A stretch of DNA of 64,000 bases from Pseudomonas gozinkensis (GCF_014863585.1 NZ_CP062253.1:434001-498000), one strand, 5' to 3'; shown: positions 1-8,587, counted from the stretch's first letter. The notes: generated by a model not told the origin, from the sequence alone. Translations and numbers: made by a program.

Positions 1-246
1 TTCAACCTGATCTATTCGCCCCAGCGCTACAGCGCACGCCTGCAATGGCTGGACGGCGAACAGCGGTTTTTCAGTTCGGCGAGCACCGTGCTGGTCTTCA
101 GCGCCAGTGAACTACTGGAGGTCACGGTCGGTGGTCGCGCCTCGCAACTCGGCCGCCATGACTGCCTGCAACTGGACGGTAACACCGGGCTGGCCGAGAT
201 CGCCGTCAATGCCGGCTGCTGCGTGATCGAACTGTCCCCGCGCTGA
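1..246 (+). CDS. hutD: HutD family protein, C-terminal fragment
   Basis: The window opens inside this reading frame, which reads in frame 1 for 81 codons and stops with TGA at 244-246. The visible part is a beta-rich stretch (for example FNLIYSPQRY and CCVIELSP) that looks like the C-terminal half of the cupin-like HutD family. HutD is a small protein of uncertain biochemical role that is thought to govern flux through histidine catabolism in fluorescent pseudomonads. Its place just upstream of hutU, with hutC and hutF expected further left, supports the call. A strong hairpin terminator follows at 316-346, so hutD probably ends an upstream transcript. The N-terminus lies outside the window. 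Confidence 0.8.
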   Translation, partial: FNLIYSPQRYSARLQWLDGEQRFFSSASTVLVFSASELLEVTVGGRASQLGRHDCLQLDGNTGLAEIAVNAGCCVIELSPR

Positions 247-266
247 TTCGTTCACACGCTCTGCGT

Positions 267-304
267 GATCGTTCCCACGTCGAACCGTCCGCGTGGGAAC
301 GATC
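267..304. repeat. REP-like inverted repeat (GTTCCCACG family)
   Basis: The 13-base arms GATCGTTCCCACG (267-279) and CGTGGGAACGATC (292-304) are perfectly complementary. The same family recurs at 12275-12376, 20659-20708 and 41767-41876. Confidence 0.75.
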
Positions 305-315
305 TAACGATCAAA

Positions 316-346
316 AACCGCTGCTTTGAAAGCAGCGGTTTTTTTT
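316..346 (+). terminator. Rho-independent terminator after hutD
   Basis: Perfect 9-bp stem AACCGCTGC (316-324) / GCAGCGGTT (332-340) with loop TTTGAAA, followed by a run of T. It separates the hutD transcript from the hutU promoter region. Confidence 0.85.
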
Positions 347-376
347 CGTCCCGACGTTCCCGAAATGCGCACCAAC

Positions 377-424
377 TTGTTACCGAACGCCCCAGCGTGG
401 CGCAAAACCACGCTTTCGTAACAA
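377..424. promoter_or_regulatory. Candidate upstream activator site (TTGTTAC...GTAACAA) for the hutU sigma-54 promoter
   Basis: TTGTTAC (377-383) and GTAACAA (418-424) form perfect inverted half-sites about 41 bp apart, close to four helical turns. Between them lies a second dyad, AGCGTGG (394-400) / CCACGCT (408-414). The site is roughly 140-185 bp upstream of the predicted transcription start, the usual position for a sigma-54 activator. CbrB is known to activate hut genes in Pseudomonas. Assigning this site to CbrB is inference. Confidence 0.4.
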
Positions 425-536
425 CCTCTCGCCGCCCTCAATCCACCCCGGGAAAAATTTCATGGACGCCAGAGCCCTTGATTCAGGCGCTCTCCAGCCC
501 TGTCCGGGATTTTTGTTGAACGACCCTCCAACAAGT

Positions 537-551
537 TGGCCGCTCGATTGC
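537..551 (+). promoter_or_regulatory. Sigma-54 (-24/-12) promoter of hutU
   Basis: TGGC (537-540), then seven bases and TTGC (548-551), fits TGGCACG-N4-TTGC. Exactly 10 bases separate the -24 GG (538-539) from the -12 GC (550-551). Transcription should start near 562, giving a leader of about 140 nt before the hutU start. Sigma-54/CbrB control of hutU is established in P. fluorescens and fits this element. Confidence 0.75.
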
Positions 552-556
552 ATATG

Positions 557-570
557 CTTGTATGTACAAG
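557..570. promoter_or_regulatory. HutC operator (Phut-type TGTA-N2-TACA palindrome)
   Basis: CTTGTA (557-562) and TACAAG (565-570) are perfect inverted arms around the dinucleotide TG. They contain the TGTA-N2-TACA core described for the GntR-family repressor HutC. The operator begins 5 bp after the -12 element and covers the predicted start point, so bound HutC would block initiation until urocanate releases it. Confidence 0.8.
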
Positions 571-702
571 TAAAGACGTATGCGTATGAGTCGAACGAGA
601 CTCTCCGCAGCGTCCACTGATTCGCTTGTCGCGCACTGATGCGCACAGGCTGCTTGCCCACTGCCAGGGTTGGTTTGAATTGATCGCTGAGGAGTCTTTT
701 TC

Positions 703-2385
703 GTGACTGACAACAACCGCACTAAATTCCGTGACGTCGAAATCCGCGCCGCCCGCGGCAACAAGCTGACCGCCAAGAGCTGGCTGACCGAAGCGCCGCT
801 GCGCATGCTGATGAACAACCTCGATCCGGAAGTCGCCGAGAACCCGAAAGAGCTGGTGGTCTACGGTGGCATCGGTCGCGCTGCGCGTAACTGGGAGTGC
901 TACGACAAGATCGTCGAGAGCCTGACCAACCTCAACGAAGACGAAACCCTGCTGGTGCAATCGGGCAAGCCGGTCGGCGTGTTCAAGACCCACAGCAACG
1001 CCCCGCGCGTGCTGATCGCCAACTCCAACCTGGTGCCGCACTGGGCGACCTGGGAACACTTCAACGAACTCGACGCCAAAGGTCTGGCCATGTACGGCCA
1101 GATGACCGCCGGCAGCTGGATCTACATCGGCAGCCAGGGCATCGTCCAGGGCACCTACGAAACCTTCGTTGAAGCCGGTCGCCAGCACTACAACGACAAC
1201 CTCACCGGCAAATGGGTACTGACCGCCGGCCTTGGTGGCATGGGCGGCGCCCAGCCACTGGCCGCAACCCTCGCCGGTGCCTGCTCGCTGAACATTGAAT
1301 GCCAGCAGATCAGCATCGATTTCCGCCTCAAGACCCGCTACGTCGACGAGCAGGCCAAAGACCTCGACGACGCACTGGCCCGCATCGCCAAATACACCTC
1401 CGAAGGCAAGGCCGTTTCCATCGCCCTGTGCGGCAACGCCGCTGAAATCCTTCCGGAACTGGTCAAGCGCGGCGTGCGTCCGGATATGGTCACCGACCAG
1501 ACCAGCGCCCACGACCCGCTCAACGGTTACCTGCCGGCCGGCTGGACCTGGGACGAATACCGCGCCCGCGCCAAGACCGAGCCAGCCGCTGTGGTCAAGG
1601 CCGCCAAGCAATCGATGGCCGTTCACGTCAAAGCCATGCTCGACTTCCAGAAAATGGGCGTGCCGACTTTCGACTACGGCAACAACATCCGTCAGATGGC
1701 TCAGGAAGAAGGCGTCGAAAACGCATTCGATTTCCCGGGCTTCGTACCGGCCTACATCCGTCCGCTGTTCTGCCGTGGCATCGGCCCGTTCCGCTGGGCT
1801 GCGCTGTCGGGTGATCCACAGGACATCTACAAGACCGACGCCAAAGTCAAAGAGCTGATCCCGGACGACGCCCACCTGCACAACTGGCTGGACATGGCCC
1901 GCGAGCGCATCAGCTTCCAGGGTCTGCCGGCGCGTATCTGCTGGGTCGGCCTGGGCCTGCGCGCCAAGCTCGGTCTGGCGTTCAACGAAATGGTCCGCAG
2001 CGGCGAGCTGTCGGCACCGATCGTGATCGGTCGCGACCACCTCGACTCCGGCTCGGTTTCCAGCCCGAACCGTGAAACCGAATCGATGCAGGACGGCTCC
2101 GATGCAGTCTCCGACTGGCCGCTGCTCAACGCGCTGCTGAACACCGCGAGCGGTGCGACCTGGGTGTCCCTGCACCACGGCGGCGGCGTCGGCATGGGCT
2201 TCTCCCAGCACTCGGGCATGGTGATTGTCTGCGACGGTACTGACGAAGCGGCCGAGCGTATCGCTCGCGTCCTGCACAACGACCCGGGTACCGGTGTGAT
2301 GCGTCACGCCGATGCCGGTTACCAGATCGCCATCGACTGCGCCAAGGAACAAGGGCTGAACCTGCCGATGATTACCGGCAAATAA
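703..2385 (+). CDS. hutU: Urocanate hydratase
   Basis: Catalyses hydration of urocanate to 4-imidazolone-5-propionate, the second step of histidine degradation, using tightly bound NAD+ in the cytoplasm. The 560-residue product has the normal family length. It carries the urocanase signature [12 protein letters not shown] near residue 266 and [10 protein letters not shown] from residue 407, whose Cys413 aligns with the active-site cysteine of the P. putida enzyme. The start is GTG at 703 with GAGGAG at 689-694. It is the first gene after the sigma-54 promoter and HutC operator, so it should lead the hutU-hutG transcript. AACAAC just inside the coding start resembles part of a Hfq/Crc A-rich target. 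Confidence 0.97.
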   Translation: MTDNNRTKFRDVEIRAARGNKLTAKSWLTEAPLRMLMNNLDPEVAENPKELVVYGGIGRAARNWECYDKIVESLTNLNEDETLLVQSGKPVGVFKTHSNAPRVLIANSNLVPHWATWEHFNELDAKGLAMYGQMTAGSWIYIGSQGIVQGTYETFVEAGRQHYNDNLTGKWVLTAGLGGMGGAQPLAATLAGACSLNIECQQISIDFRLKTRYVDEQAKDLDDALARIAKYTSEGKAVSIALCGNAAEILPELVKRGVRPDMVTDQTSAHDPLNGYLPAGWTWDEYRARAKTEPAAVVKAAKQSMAVHVKAMLDFQKMGVPTFDYGNNIRQMAQEEGVENAFDFPGFVPAYIRPLFCRGIGPFRWAALSGDPQDIYKTDAKVKELIPDDAHLHNWLDMARERISFQGLPARICWVGLGLRAKLGLAFNEMVRSGELSAPIVIGRDHLDSGSVSSPNRETESMQDGSDAVSDWPLLNALLNTASGATWVSLHHGGGVGMGFSQHSGMVIVCDGTDEAAERIARVLHNDPGTGVMRHADAGYQIAIDCAKEQGLNLPMITGK

Positions 2386-2399
2386 AAGGCTTGGCTTTA

Positions 2400-2490
2400 T
2401 GTGGGAGCGAGCTTGCTCGCGAAGAGGCCGGCACATCCAGTATCTGTGCTGACTGACAAATCGCTTTCGCGAGCAAGCTCGCTCCCACAG
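2400..2490. repeat. REPIN (paired inverted REPs, GAGCGAGCTTGCTCGC family)
   Basis: GTGGGAGCGAGCTTGCTCGC (2401-2420) is mirrored by its reverse complement at 2469-2488. The two REPs flank a variable spacer, the usual REPIN layout. Confidence 0.85.
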
Positions 2491-2547
2491 AAAAGCTGCC
2501 CTACAGAAGCTTAGTGAACAATCAGAACAATCCACAGAGGTTGAATC

Positions 2548-4020
2548 ATGGCGGGCAACACCGATCGTGCAGGCAGTAAACCGTTGATCGAAAGGCGTTC
2601 GATCGACTACATCCCGGAAGCGGAAAGACACGGTCGTCTGTTCAGTCAGTTCACCCTGTGGATGGGTGCCAACCTGCAAATCACCGCGATTGTCACCGGG
2701 GCCCTGGCCGTGGTGCTGGGCGGCGATGTGTTCTGGTCGTTGATCGGTCTGCTGATCGGTCAATTGCTGGGCGGCGGGGTGATGGCGCTGCATGCGGCAC
2801 AAGGGCCGAAGCTTGGCCTGCCGCAGATGATTTCCAGCCGGGTGCAGTTCGGCGTCTACGGCGCGGCGATTCCGATCGTGCTGGTGTGCCTGATGTACCT
2901 CGGCTTCACCGCCACCGGGACCGTGTTGTCCGGTCAGGCGCTGGGCCAGTTGTTCGGGGTCAGCGACACCGTCGGCATCCTGCTTTTTGCCAGCGTCATC
3001 GTCGTGGTCACGGTGCTCGGCTATCGGGTGATTCACTGGATCGGCCGCATCGCCAGTGTCATTGGCGTGATTGCTTTCGTTTATCTGTTCAGCCGTCTGA
3101 TGAGCCAGGTGGACGTCGGCGCACTTCTGGAAATCCGCCACTTCAGCTGGAGCAGTTTCCTGCTGGCGGTGTCGCTCGCGGCCTCCTGGCAGATCGCTTT
3201 CGGCCCGTACGTGGCGGACTACTCGCGCTACCTGCCGAGCAAGGTGTCTTCGGTGAAAACCTTCTTTGCCGCCGGTGCCGGTTCGGTGATTGGTGCGCAG
3301 GTGGCGATGATCCTCGGTGTGTTCGCGGCCGCTTCGGCCAACGGGCAATTCGCCGGTCATGAAGTCGCTTACATCGTGGGTCTGGGCGGGACCGGTGCCA
3401 CCGCCGCGCTGCTGTATTTCAGCATTGCGTTCGGCAAGGTCACCATCTCCACCCTGAACTCCTACGGCAGCTTCATGTGCATCGCGACAATCATCAGCGG
3501 CTTCCGTGGCCACCTGACGGTTACCCGGATGCAGCGTCTGGTGTTCGTGCTGGTGATCGTCGGCGCGGCGACCCTGATCGCGCTGCTCGGCCAGCACTCG
3601 TTCCTCGGTGCATTCAAGTCCTTCATCCTGTTCCTGCTGGCGTTCTTCACGCCGTGGAGCGCGATCAACCTGGTGGACTACTACTGCATCACCCGCGAGC
3701 GCTATGACGTACCGGCGCTGGCGGATCCGAACGGTCGCTACGGCCGCTGGAACATCCTCGGTATCAGCGTTTATGTGTTCGGGGTGCTGGTGCAACTGCC
3801 GTTCATTTCCACCAAGTTCTATACCGGTCCATTGGTAGCGGCCCTGGGGGATGTGGATATTTCCTGGATCATCGGTCTCGTGCTGCCCGCAGCGCTGTAC
3901 TACGTCTGCGCGAAAAAATGGCACGGCACCGTACCCGATCGACTGATTCTGCCCGTCGAGCAGGACAGCGTTGTACAACCTAAAACAAGCGGGGCCGGTC
4001 GCGCTGCGGCGCAGGCCTGA
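2548..4020 (+). CDS. NCS1-family permease (CodB-like), likely urocanate transporter
   Basis: A 490-residue integral membrane protein with about 12 hydrophobic segments, related to cytosine/purine/allantoin permeases (nucleobase:cation symporter-1). The N-terminal stretch IDYIPEAERHGRLFSQFTLW with an NLQITA segment is typical of the family. It sits between hutU and hutX and nothing nearby concerns pyrimidines. Its substrate is therefore more likely urocanate or another imidazole than cytosine. A transporter in this position was named as the urocanate permease (HutTu) in P. fluorescens, from memory. Two tandem GAACAATC copies (2516-2523 and 2525-2532) lie just before its ribosome binding site. 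Confidence 0.8.
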   Translation: MAGNTDRAGSKPLIERRSIDYIPEAERHGRLFSQFTLWMGANLQITAIVTGALAVVLGGDVFWSLIGLLIGQLLGGGVMALHAAQGPKLGLPQMISSRVQFGVYGAAIPIVLVCLMYLGFTATGTVLSGQALGQLFGVSDTVGILLFASVIVVVTVLGYRVIHWIGRIASVIGVIAFVYLFSRLMSQVDVGALLEIRHFSWSSFLLAVSLAASWQIAFGPYVADYSRYLPSKVSSVKTFFAAGAGSVIGAQVAMILGVFAAASANGQFAGHEVAYIVGLGGTGATAALLYFSIAFGKVTISTLNSYGSFMCIATIISGFRGHLTVTRMQRLVFVLVIVGAATLIALLGQHSFLGAFKSFILFLLAFFTPWSAINLVDYYCITRERYDVPALADPNGRYGRWNILGISVYVFGVLVQLPFISTKFYTGPLVAALGDVDISWIIGLVLPAALYYVCAKKWHGTVPDRLILPVEQDSVVQPKTSGAGRAAAQA

Positions 4021-4090
4021 TCTGGACGTGGACAGGGCTGGATGCCTCTTGACTGCCGTAAGCCAATTCATGATTAGGAGCGTCACAACA

Positions 4091-5059
4091 ATGAAATCGA
4101 ACAAGACCCTGCTGACCACATTGCTTTCCATGGGCCTGCTGGCCAGCGCCGGCGCGACCCAGGCCGCCGGCTGGTGCGAGTCCGGCAAACCGGTGAAATT
4201 CGCCGGCCTGAACTGGGAAAGCGGCATGCTGCTGACCGACGTTCTGCAAGTGGTGCTGGAGAAAGGTTACGACTGCAAGACCGACAGCCTGCCGGGCAAC
4301 TCCATCACCATGGAAAACGCCCTGAGCAGCAACGACATCCAGATCTTCGCCGAAGAATGGGTCGGCCGCAGCGAGGTCTGGAACAAGGCCGAGAAGGCCG
4401 GCAAGGTCGTCGGTGTCGGCGCCCCGGTGGTGGGTGCGATCGAAGGCTGGTACGTGCCGCGCTACGTGATCGAAGGCGACGCCAAACGCAAACTCGAAGC
4501 CAAGGCGCCGGACCTGAAAAACATCACCGACCTGGGCAAATACGCCGCTGTCTTCAAGGACGCCGAAGAGCCTTCCAAGGGCCGCTTCTACAACTGCCCG
4601 GCCGGCTGGACCTGCGAGCTGGACAACAGCGAAATGCTGAAAAGCTACGGCCTGGAAAACAGCTACACCAACTTCCGTCCGGGCACCGGTCCGGCGCTGG
4701 ATGCGGCCGTGCTGTCGAGCTACAAGCGTGGCGAGCCGATCCTGTTCTACTACTGGTCGCCAACCCCGCTGATGGGCCAGATCGACGCGGTGAAACTGGA
4801 AGAGAAAGCGGGCGTCGACAAGACCGTGACCATCAAGGTCGGTCTGTCCAAGACCTTCCACGAACAAGCGCCGGAGCTGGTGGCCGTGCTGGAAAAGGTC
4901 AACCTGCCGATCGACCTGCTGAACCAGAACCTGGGCCGCATGGCGAAGGAACGTATCGAGTCGCCAAAACTGGCGAAAATCTTCCTCAAGGAACATCCTG
5001 AGGTCTGGCATGCGTGGGTGAGTGAAGACGCTGCCAAGAAAATCGACGCGGCGCTGTAG
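4091..5059 (+). CDS. hutX: ABC transporter substrate-binding protein, glycine betaine/histidine type (HutX)
   Basis: Periplasmic binding component of a hut-linked importer. The 322-residue protein has a Sec signal peptide (MKSNKTLLTTLLSMGLLAS...ATQA, cleavage near residue 25) and an OpuAC-type betaine-binding fold (PVKFAGLNWESG at the mature N-terminus). The start is ATG 4091 with TAGGAG at 4075-4080. An upstream in-frame start would remove the signal peptide. It is followed by hutW and hutV. A strong stem-loop lies in the gap before hutW (5071-5096), common after binding-protein genes. Sequence points to a quaternary-amine family, while the histidine/urocanate role rests on context and on HutXWV of P. 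fluorescens. Confidence 0.85.
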   Translation: MKSNKTLLTTLLSMGLLASAGATQAAGWCESGKPVKFAGLNWESGMLLTDVLQVVLEKGYDCKTDSLPGNSITMENALSSNDIQIFAEEWVGRSEVWNKAEKAGKVVGVGAPVVGAIEGWYVPRYVIEGDAKRKLEAKAPDLKNITDLGKYAAVFKDAEEPSKGRFYNCPAGWTCELDNSEMLKSYGLENSYTNFRPGTGPALDAAVLSSYKRGEPILFYYWSPTPLMGQIDAVKLEEKAGVDKTVTIKVGLSKTFHEQAPELVAVLEKVNLPIDLLNQNLGRMAKERIESPKLAKIFLKEHPEVWHAWVSEDAAKKIDAAL

Positions 5060-5070
5060 GTCGAATTCCT

Positions 5071-5096
5071 CCCGGCCAACCGAGAGGCTGGCCGGG
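5071..5096 (+). other. Intercistronic stem-loop between hutX and hutW
   Basis: CCCGGCCA (5071-5078) pairs perfectly with TGGCCGGG (5089-5096) around a 10-base loop, with no T-run after it. It more likely stabilises or processes mRNA than terminates it, which would favour excess binding protein over membrane components. This role is inference. Confidence 0.5.
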
Positions 5097-5143
5097 GTGT
5101 TCGCCGCAATCGCTTGATTGAGTTTCCTGATTGAGAGCCGCTT

Positions 5144-5995
5144 ATGTTTCCCGAAAGCTTTACCTTTTCCATCGCCGACTGGGTCAACGGTTGGGTCGAT
5201 GCGCTGGTCACCAACTACGGCGATGTGTTCCGCCATATCTCCGACACCCTGCTGTGGGCCATCGTCAATCTTGAAGGCCTGCTGCGCGCCGCGCCGTGGT
5301 GGTTGATGCTGGCCATCGTCGGCGTCGTGGCCTGGCACGCAACGCGCAAAGTCGTGACCACCGCGGTGATCGTCGGTCTGTTGTTCCTGGTCGGCGCTGT
5401 CGGTCTGTGGGACAAGTTGATGCAGACCCTCGCGCTGATGATGGTGGCGACGGTCATTTCGGTGCTGATCGGCGTACCGCTGGGGATTCTCTCGGCGCGC
5501 AGTAATCGCCTGCGTTCGGTGCTGATGCCGTTGCTCGACATCATGCAGACCATGCCCAGCTTCGTGTACCTGATTCCGGTGCTGATGCTGTTCGGCCTGG
5601 GCAAGGTGCCGGCGATTTTCGCCACCGTGATCTACGCCGCGCCGCCGCTGATCCGCCTGACCGATCTGGGCATCCGCCAGGTCGACGGCGAAGTGATGGA
5701 AGCGATCAACGCCTTCGGTGCCAACCGCTGGCAGCAACTGTTCGGCGTGCAACTGCCGCTGGCCCTGCCGAGCATCATGGCCGGGATCAACCAGACCACC
5801 ATGATGGCCCTGTCGATGGTGGTGATCGCCTCGATGATCGGCGCCCGTGGCCTGGGTGAAGATGTGCTGGTGGGCATTCAGACCCTCAACGTCGGACGTG
5901 GCCTGGAAGCCGGTCTGGCGATCGTGATTCTCGCAGTGGTCATCGACCGCATTACCCAGGCGTATGGTCGGCCACGGCATGAGGTGAGCAAATGA
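5144..5995 (+). CDS. hutW: ABC transporter permease, betaine/histidine type (HutW)
   Basis: The 283-residue inner-membrane subunit has about six transmembrane segments and the BPD_transp_1 fold of ProW/OpuAB-type permeases. Its EAA-loop region (EAINAFGANRWQQLFGVQLP) makes the coupling contact with the ATPase. It starts at ATG 5144 and overlaps hutV by four bases, so the two are translationally coupled. Together with hutX and hutV it forms a complete importer. Relatives transport glycine betaine or proline betaine, and placement inside the hut operon suggests histidine or urocanate uptake. Confidence 0.87.
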   Translation: MFPESFTFSIADWVNGWVDALVTNYGDVFRHISDTLLWAIVNLEGLLRAAPWWLMLAIVGVVAWHATRKVVTTAVIVGLLFLVGAVGLWDKLMQTLALMMVATVISVLIGVPLGILSARSNRLRSVLMPLLDIMQTMPSFVYLIPVLMLFGLGKVPAIFATVIYAAPPLIRLTDLGIRQVDGEVMEAINAFGANRWQQLFGVQLPLALPSIMAGINQTTMMALSMVVIASMIGARGLGEDVLVGIQTLNVGRGLEAGLAIVILAVVIDRITQAYGRPRHEVSK

Positions 5996-6822
5996 GCAAC
6001 GCAACCGTGAGCAAGATCGAAGTCAAAAACGTCTTCAAGATTTTCGGCAACCGCGCCAAGGATGCACTGGCGATGGTCGGCCAGGGCAAGACCAAGGATC
6101 AGGTGCTGAACGAAACCGGTTGCGTGGTCGGGGTCAACGACTTGTCCCTGAGCATCGGCACCGGCGAGATCTTCGTGATCATGGGCCTGTCCGGCTCCGG
6201 CAAATCGACGCTGGTGCGCCACTTCAACCGCCTGATCGACCCGACCAGCGGCGCGATCCTGGTGGACGGCGTGGACATCCTGCAATACGACATGGAAGCC
6301 CTGCGCGAATTTCGCCGGCACAAGATCAGCATGGTGTTCCAGAGCTTCGGCCTGCTGCCGCACAAGACCGTCCTCGACAACGTCGCCTACGGCCTGAAGG
6401 TGCGTGGCGAGACCAAGCAGCTGTGCGCCGAACGTGCGCTGCACTGGATCAACACGGTGGGCCTCAAGGGCTACGAAAACAAATACCCGCACCAGCTCTC
6501 CGGCGGCATGCGCCAACGTGTGGGCCTGGCCCGCGCCCTGGCGGCGGACACCGACATCATCCTGATGGACGAAGCGTTCAGTGCGCTGGATCCGCTGATC
6601 CGCGCCGAGATGCAGGACCAGTTGCTGGAGCTGCAAAAGACCCTGCACAAGACCATCGTCTTCATCACCCACGACCTCGACGAGGCCGTGCGCATCGGCA
6701 ACCGCATCGCGATCCTCAAGGACGGCCGCCTGATCCAGGTCGGTACGCCGAAAGAGATCCTGCATTCGCCGGCGGACGAATATGTCGACCGCTTTGTGCA
6801 GCGGCGGGCGGCGGTGGTCTGA
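5992..6822 (+). CDS. hutV: ABC transporter ATP-binding protein, betaine/histidine type (HutV)
   Basis: Cytoplasmic ATPase that powers the HutXW importer. It is 276 residues long with Walker A GLSGSGKST, the signature LSGGMRQRVGLARAL, Walker B IILMDEAFSALD and the switch histidine in FITHDLDEAV. The first 60 residues carry the insertion typical of ProV/OpuAA-type quaternary-amine ATPases (FKIFGNRAKDALAMVGQGKTK). It lacks the long C-terminal CBS pair found in full-length ProV, so osmotic gating of that kind is not expected. It overlaps hutW by 4 bp. Confidence 0.9.
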   Translation: MSNATVSKIEVKNVFKIFGNRAKDALAMVGQGKTKDQVLNETGCVVGVNDLSLSIGTGEIFVIMGLSGSGKSTLVRHFNRLIDPTSGAILVDGVDILQYDMEALREFRRHKISMVFQSFGLLPHKTVLDNVAYGLKVRGETKQLCAERALHWINTVGLKGYENKYPHQLSGGMRQRVGLARALAADTDIILMDEAFSALDPLIRAEMQDQLLELQKTLHKTIVFITHDLDEAVRIGNRIAILKDGRLIQVGTPKEILHSPADEYVDRFVQRRAAVV

Positions 6823-6850
6823 TCTGAGTTTTGCAGTGCACAGACTGGCC

Positions 6851-6927
6851 TCATCGCGGGCAAGCCCGCTCCCACAGGGATTGTGTGAGCACCGGAGATT
6901 CTGTGGGAGCTGGCTTGCCAGCGATGA
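6851..6927. repeat. REPIN (GGGCTTGCCCGC / TGGCTTGCCAGC types)
   Basis: The REP at 6851-6877 (contains GCGGGCAAGCCCGCTCCCACAG) and the REP at 6901-6927 (contains CTGTGGGAGCTGGCTTGCCA) are inverted. The two arms differ at their stems, so this is a mixed pair between hutV and hutH1. Confidence 0.8.
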
Positions 6928-6967
6928 GGCCGGTGAAGCTGCATCAAAATTATGGTTGAGGTAAGTG

Positions 6968-8491
6968 ATGTCCCAGGCTGAAAAAATCGTTATCGCCGAC
7001 GCTCCGATGCGTTGGCAGGATGTGGTCGCAGTCGCCCGTCACGGCGCGCAGCTCGAGCTGTCGGCGCAGACCTGGGCGCGCATTGAAAACGCACAGGGCA
7101 TCGTCCAGCGCATTGTTGCCAGCGGCGAGCGCGCCTATGGCGTGAACACCGGGCTCGGTGCGCTGTGCAACGTCTCGCTGAAAGACGAACAGCTCAGCCA
7201 GCTGTCGCGCAACACTTTGCTCAGCCATGCCTGTGGCGTCGGCCCGGTGCTGGCCGACGAGCAGACCCGGGCAATCATGTGCTCGGCGATCCGCAACTAC
7301 AGCCACGGCAAATCCGGCATTCATCGTCGGGTGGTCGAAGCGCTGCTGGCACTGCTCAATCGCGGCATCACCCCGCAAGTGCCGTCGCAGGGCTCGGTGG
7401 GTTACCTGACCCACATGGCGCACATCGGCATCGCGCTGCTGGGCGTGGGCAATGTCAGCTATCGCGGGCAGGTTGTGTCCGCACAGCAGGCGCTGGCCGA
7501 AGAGGGTCTGCAACCGGTGCAGCTCGGGGCGAAGGACGGTCTGTGTCTGGTCAACGGTACGCCGTGCATGACCGGCCTCGGTTGCCTGGCAATTGCCGAC
7601 GCTACGCGTCTGCTGCAATGGGCCGACGTGATTGGCGCCATGAGCTTCGAAGCCCAGCGCGGCCAGATCGCCGCGTTCGATGCCGAAATCATCGCGCTCA
7701 AGCCGCATCCGGGCATGCAGCAGGTCGGCGTCAATCTGCGCGCCTTGCTCGATGGCAGCGAAGTGATTGCGACGAGCAAAGGCATTCGCACCCAAGACGC
7801 GCTGAGCATCCGCTCGATCCCGCAGGTGCACGGCGCCGCCCGCGATCAACTGGAACACGCGATCAAACAGATCGAAACCGAACTCAACGGCTGCACCGAC
7901 AACCCGTTGCTGCTGGGCACGCCGGATGACTTCCGGGTGATGTCCCAGGCCAACCCGCACGGGCAATCGGTGGCGCTGGCGGCGGATCTGCTGGCGATCG
8001 CGATGGCCGAAATCGGCTCGATTGCCGAGCGGCGTCTGGATCGTCTGATCAACCCGCACGTCAGCGGTCTGCCGGCGTTTCTGGTGGCCAATCCGGGGGT
8101 GAACTCCGGGATGATGATCGTGCAATACGTCGCCGCGTCGCTGTGCGCGGAAAACCGCCAGTTGGCGCAGCCGGCGGTGCTCGACAACTATGTCACCTCG
8201 GGCCTGCAGGAAGACCATCTGAGCATGGGCACCAACGCCGCGCTGAAGCTGCACCGCGCGCTGGAAAACTGCACGCAGATCCTCGCCATCGAGTACCTGC
8301 TGGCGGCCCAGGCATTTGAATTCCTCAAGGAACAGCGCTTCGGCGCGGGCACCGATACCGCCTGGCGACTGCTGCGCGAAAAAGTCCCGGCCTACGATCA
8401 GGACCGCTGGCTGGCGCCGGACATCGCCGCTGCCGCAAGCGTTCTGAAAGACACGGATTTGTTGCACAACGCATTACCGAATCTGCACTGA
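6968..8491 (+). CDS. hutH1: Histidine ammonia-lyase paralogue lacking the MIO tripeptide (HutH1)
   Basis: A 507-residue protein of the aromatic amino acid lyase family. Normal members deaminate histidine to urocanate using an MIO cofactor made from an internal Ala-Ser-Gly. Here the motif reads [11 protein letters not shown] (residues 142-152): exactly Ala-Ser-Gly is missing, in frame, and the following Asp is Tyr. The conserved active-site tyrosine of the QDPYSLR loop is Leu (QDALSIR, Leu279). Other lyase residues remain (AYGVNTGLG, the NGT loop, and QEDHLSMG with its Glu). ATG 6968 is chosen over GTG 6965 because GAGGT at 6958-6962 is better spaced. Intact codon use and full length argue against decay. 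Its function is unknown; it is unlikely to be a normal histidase. Confidence 0.85.
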   Translation: MSQAEKIVIADAPMRWQDVVAVARHGAQLELSAQTWARIENAQGIVQRIVASGERAYGVNTGLGALCNVSLKDEQLSQLSRNTLLSHACGVGPVLADEQTRAIMCSAIRNYSHGKSGIHRRVVEALLALLNRGITPQVPSQGSVGYLTHMAHIGIALLGVGNVSYRGQVVSAQQALAEEGLQPVQLGAKDGLCLVNGTPCMTGLGCLAIADATRLLQWADVIGAMSFEAQRGQIAAFDAEIIALKPHPGMQQVGVNLRALLDGSEVIATSKGIRTQDALSIRSIPQVHGAARDQLEHAIKQIETELNGCTDNPLLLGTPDDFRVMSQANPHGQSVALAADLLAIAMAEIGSIAERRLDRLINPHVSGLPAFLVANPGVNSGMMIVQYVAASLCAENRQLAQPAVLDNYVTSGLQEDHLSMGTNAALKLHRALENCTQILAIEYLLAAQAFEFLKEQRFGAGTDTAWRLLREKVPAYDQDRWLAPDIAAAASVLKDTDLLHNALPNLH

Positions 8492-8579
8492 AAACTACCC
8501 ACGCCAGCGTGCCAAGGCGCGGCTCCCCAAAAGGGCAGACGCGACGGACAACGGACATCTCCGGAGCGTCTGGCGAGTT

Positions 8580-8587
8580 AACAATAA
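8580..8587 (+). promoter_or_regulatory. Candidate Hfq/Crc A-rich target before hutH2
   Basis: AACAATAA matches the AANAANAA catabolite-activity motif exactly and lies 20 nt before the hutH2 ATG, next to the ribosome binding site. Hfq/Crc repression of hut genes is known in pseudomonads. Use of this copy is inference. Confidence 0.45.

Noticed and set aside
460..4227. 1255-codon open frame on the minus strand opposite hutU and the NCS1 permease
   Set aside because: Antisense shadow of high-GC coding DNA. Its translation has no domain-like pattern, while the plus-strand genes are unmistakable. The same holds for the long antisense frames at 3980-6004 and 60995-63997.
7391..7423. Sequencing error or frameshift as the cause of the MIO loss in HutH1
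   Set aside because: The gap is exactly three codons, the frame continues without disturbance, and a second active-site residue is changed elsewhere.
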